Assembly (NCBI GenBank): GCA_963556195.1
Contig: OY744529.1
Location: forward strand, 60,954,080 to 61,018,079
Length of the DNA: 64,000 nucleotides
From: Sepiola atlantica
Taxonomy: Eukaryota > Mollusca > Cephalopoda > Sepiida > Sepiolidae
Reading direction: 5' to 3'
Part shown: positions 61,073 to 64,000 of the stretch, piece after piece
Numbering within the stretch: position 1 is the first letter of the stretch
Layout: every line of letters begins with the position of its first letter
The notes under the pieces: model-generated
What the model was told of the DNA's origin: nothing
Database searches by the model: none
Seen by the model: the letters and a program-made list of their open reading frames with translations, nothing else
Made by a program: the position numbers and the translations under genes

Positions 61073-61897
61073 TTAAGGTGGAGTATGTGGGTTTCTAAGG
61101 AGGTAGAGTCTACTATGTTTACAGTTGATAGATGTCTCTTGTTTTCTATTTAGGAGTTTGTTTTTGTCTTTAAAGCGGATAATTTCCAGTTTTTCATTTA
61201 AACATAATCTACATGGAGAGTTTATTGATTTGCAGGTGCTAGATTTTTTCAAGATTTTCCACTTTATTATGGGAGTTTCTTTTTTTGTTTTTATTTTGTG
61301 GTAGTGTAGTGAAAGTCCAGTTTGGCCAAGATAGTCAGGGTTGTTGAAGGAGAGTTTATGGTTGTAGAATCTTTCCTTGAAGTTGTTACCTGCCAGACCA
61401 ATATAATAGTTAGTCTGGGATGGGTTTTCGGTTGAGGAGATAGATGCCTCATAGACAACTTGGGTTGATAGGCACTTTTGGTTTAGGGGGCAGTTTGATT
61501 TAATATTACAGTTACATGTTCTTCTAGAATTTGAGGTTACTGTGGTGTTTAGTATTTTCATGTTGTGCTTTTTTATGATTTTTTCTAAGTTGTCTCCACA
61601 AGAATAGCTGAGTTTTAGTGTATTCTTATTAAAAATTTTATGGAGTATGTTGTTATTGGGGAAATGAGTGTTTATTAAGTTCAGGAATTTATTACCTAAT
61701 TTGGTTTTAGTTGAATTGTTAAATGGAGGTGTATACCAGATAATTTTCCTATTTCTATTTTTGTTCCTACTAGGGTTATTTTGTGTAGTTGGAATATACT
61801 CTATTTTGGTATTTTTATATCCACTCTCCTTTAGTGCTTTATCATAAAAGTTGCATAAACATAAGAACTTGCACCTGCAAATCAATAAACTCTCCAT
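61073..61897 (-). pseudogene. Penelope-like GIY-YIG endonuclease, 5'-truncated
   Basis: 274 open codons with no stop. Residues 20-60 (KALKESGYKNTKI, then NRKIIWYTPPFN) match the linker between RT and endonuclease in PLEs. C128, C130, C136 and C142 form the cysteine cluster before the domain. VVYEAS (148-153) and NYYIGLAGNNFKERF (163-177) are the two halves of the GIY-YIG active site, with R176 and H180 in place. CRLCLNEKLEI (229-239) carries the C-terminal CxxC and the glutamate metal ligand. The domain itself looks intact. There is no RT upstream: the frame crosses into the other arm of the inverted repeat at about 61872, so the first few residues are not native. It is a recent, 5'-truncated copy. 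Confidence 0.85.
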
Positions 61898-63320
61898 GCA
61901 GATTATGTTTTATGTTTAAATGAAAAACTGGAAATTATCCGCTTTAAAGACAAAAACCAACTCCTAAATAGAAAACAAGAGACATCTATCAACTGTAAAC
62001 ATAATAGACTCTACCTCCTTAGCAACTCACATACCCCAACTTAACCCCACACCAACTCCCCACATAATTTTTTTTTTAATTTATTTTTTTTACGAAAATG
62101 AATGATACATTAATCCCCCATTATACACTACCTCAAAACACATTAAAACCCCTACCCACCAACCCAAATTTATCACCCAACCCCACCCCAACAAGTCCCG
62201 ATGAATCTATAAATCTATAAATATATAACCACCCCACTAAACTATCAATAACATCAAATCTCTAAGTATTACCTATAATGCACAGCCTCAATAGCCTCTC
62301 AGTCATACTACCAATTCTACCAAAATCATCTCCCACATAAACCCATAACTGGGATAGCTATTAACACTGATATCACTTAGACTAATCTAATCTCAAGTAC
62401 TTAACCCTTCGATTACTATCTTGAACACTTAATTATTGACTTGTACTTAGTCCTTGTCATTGGTAGTAAAACTATAAAAACCTACCATCACTTGTAGACT
62501 TATTTCGCCCAATGACTTCACAAGTAGCAGGATGGTAATGATGGTGATAATTATTATTATTATTATTATTATTATTATCATTATCTTGTTATTTTTATGT
62601 TTTATTTTTATTTTTATTAATGCTATTATCACTGCGACTATCGTAGATATGATTAGCATTGTTATCATTACTGTTATTGTAATCGATTTTATTAATGCTA
62701 AAAATGGTAACACCATTAAACTTCTTTTACAAAATGATTCCACTAGTATTGATCTTAGTATAATATAATCACAATTAGAAAATATTATCACAACAAAATT
62801 CACTACAAATAATGAGATAGCCATAAATAACTACATTAAAATAGAATAAAAATAGAATGCAGAAGTAGCAATTAATACCATGAATTAAAATTATCAAACA
62901 TTTTTATCTACATAATAATTACCTATTACAACAAAAATGACAGTTATAACTGTAATTATAATTCAATTCTATTCTCATTTTAAATTTAACTCACTCTGAC
63001 CCCCCCCCCCCGTCGCCCCGGCTGGAATTGAGGTCACTATGGCCCATACACGAGAAAACCTCCCACGCAATTTTTGAAACATGACTTGTTGGGGTCTCCC
63101 CCTCCCTTCTCATGTCTCATGTCCCCGTCATAGGCAGAGCTCCATCTCTTTCCCCCTCCCCCTTCCCCCCACCCAATGCATCTTCAATTTCCTGTTGAGG
63201 TAAATCTAAGATCTATGCCTTTTGATTCCATTTGTAGCCTGACGATGTTGACGCTATTTGCAAGTGTTAACGAAACAGAATATGTTTTGTCGCAATTAAT
63301 GGAATAAAATCAACAAAAAA
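61872..63320 (+). repeat. Right arm of large inverted repeat (PLE 3' half, plus orientation)
   Basis: Begins inside the endonuclease C-terminus (reverse complement of CCTGCAAATCAATAAACTCT in the left arm) and reads through the same stop region, 3' untranslated sequence and hammerhead candidate. The unique spacer between arms is 61237-61871. Minus-strand frames here (such as 62824-62447) are antisense to the element. Confidence 0.9.
63225..63305 (+). ncRNA. Hammerhead ribozyme candidate, right arm copy
   Basis: All three stems can be drawn. Stem I: GC (63237-63238) pairs with GC (63292-63293), and beyond a 4/4 internal loop ATTCCATT (63225-63232) pairs with AATGGAAT (63298-63305). Core box CTGACGA is at 63239-63245 (the U7 position tolerates any base). 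After one extra U at 63246, stem II pairs GTTGACGC (63247-63254) with GTGTTAAC (63264-63271). GAAA is at 63272-63275. Stem III pairs ACAGAA with TTTTGT (63275-63290, loop TATG), leaving C at 63291 as the cleavage-site base. The single extra base after A9 is the only departure from the consensus. Hammerheads in PLE terminal regions are documented. Confidence 0.55.
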
Positions 63321-63409
63321 TATATTTTGCTCTGAATTTTCAATGAGCACTCTCATAAACCCGGTTTCAACTTCCTTCGGATTCATACCCCCTGGATATT
63401 GGTAACAAG

Positions 63410-63413
<4 letters not shown>

Positions 63414-63487
<74 letters not shown>
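63414..63487. repeat. (AT)n microsatellite
   Basis: About 74 bases of AT between the PLE pair and the SINE. Confidence 0.97.
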
Positions 63488-63490
<3 letters not shown>

Positions 63491-63528
63491 GTCGCGTGAC
63501 CAAGTAGTACTCCTTTATAACGTGCCTC

Positions 63529-63770
63529 GGGAGGTGACGGTGGTTAAGTGGTTTACGACACGGACTGATGACCTGGGAGTGCCAAGTTCGAATCCAGTCG
63601 GTTCCACAGTACCACTTACACTTAGGGATGTTGGCAACCTTCTCATGGTCTTTCCCGTAAGTACCCGATGTCTTTCCAGAAAGATTTCTAACTAGAAAAA
63701 CATTGGGGAAACTTATGCCAACACTAGAATAATCTGATTCACACGAAAGAAGAAGAAGATAACGTGCCCC
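63529..63770 (+). mobile_element. tRNA-derived SINE
   Basis: A-box-like TGGTTAAGTGG at 63541-63551 and a near-perfect B box AGTTCGAATCC ending at 63595, about 35 bases apart as in tRNA genes. A tRNA-unrelated body follows, with AGTACCACTTACACTTAGGG and TCTTTCCAGAAAGATTTCT, and the element ends in a GAAGAAGAAG simple tail near 63750-63762. It has the usual SINE order of head, body and tail. Confidence 0.65.
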
Positions 63771-64000
63771 TATCTTCTGGCTTCCACTGTGAAACTTACT
63801 CGGTGTATTTCGTAAAAATATCTTTAAATGCGATCAATTCTAACATACGCTTATTTCAATTGATGGACACCCTTCATTCTTCCCACGCAGGTAATTTTTG
63901 AGATGTTGGCGTTTAGTGAGTCACTCTCGGATTTGGGGATCTAGTATTAAAAATTCAAGTTACCAGTTTATGTCTGAGCCAGCTATAATATAACATTAAT
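63771..64000. other. Non-coding end of window
   Basis: Nothing recognised. Confidence 0.4.

Larger units (their letters stand above)
59755..61236 (-). repeat. Left arm of large inverted repeat (PLE 3' half, minus orientation)
   Basis: This arm is nearly identical (above 95 percent by eye) to the reverse complement of 61872-63320. Compared blocks include the endonuclease C-terminus (61080-61236), a G-rich tract against a C-rich tract, and the hammerhead candidate. Differences are mainly in homopolymer lengths and in the AAT run (60491-60567 here, about 30 bases in the other arm). Plus-strand frames here (such as 60247-60468) are antisense to the element. Confidence 0.9.

Overview
The window reads as gene-poor, AT-rich nuclear DNA from a large, repeat-laden animal genome. 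The mix of elements fits a cephalopod mollusc, probably octopus-like: dozens of long (AT)n tracts, several Penelope-like retroelements (PLEs), several kinds of LINE, tRNA-derived SINE-like pieces, Helitron-like ends, mariner remnants and a BEL/Pao element. That assignment is inference from repeat content. I found no convincing host protein-coding gene; nearly every recognisable coding stretch is a broken mobile-element gene.

Layout. 0-10 kb: a LINE reverse-transcriptase (RT) remnant, a long foldback palindrome, a PLE remnant with RT and GIY-YIG parts, and a second LINE remnant, separated by microsatellites. 10-20 kb: LINE and Tc1/mariner-type transposase fragments, a Helitron-like copy whose 3' end still has a hairpin and CTAG, a larger PLE (about 14.2-17.0 kb) flanked by direct repeats, and hammerhead-ribozyme-like motifs. 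20-36 kb: mostly dispersed non-coding repeats and minisatellites, two divergently oriented PLE fragments near 29.6-30.3 kb, and a tRNA-Thr-like pseudogene. 36-46 kb: two copies of a LINE carrying a restriction-like endonuclease tail, a LINE RNase H fragment lying inside another repeat, another PLE fragment, and a second foldback. 46-52 kb: Helitron-like ends, nested tandem repeats and a 520-bp internally deleted mariner. 52.6-57.1 kb: a BEL/Pao polyprotein region (protease, RT, RNase H, integrase) broken by two stops and three frameshifts and ending in a PHD-finger-like domain. 57.8-63.3 kb: a PLE N-terminal fragment, then a large inverted repeat (arms about 1.45 kb, spacer about 0.64 kb) made of two 5'-truncated PLE 3' halves. 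Each arm carries the same 81-nt hammerhead-like fold. The window ends with an (AT)n tract and a tRNA-derived SINE.

The most interesting signals are the PHD finger fused to the BEL integrase, the paired PLE copies with identical hammerhead candidates, the foldback palindromes bounded by (AT)n, and the repeated coincidence of element ends with (AT)n tracts. All identifications come from reading motifs; no database search was possible, and most non-coding element boundaries are approximate.
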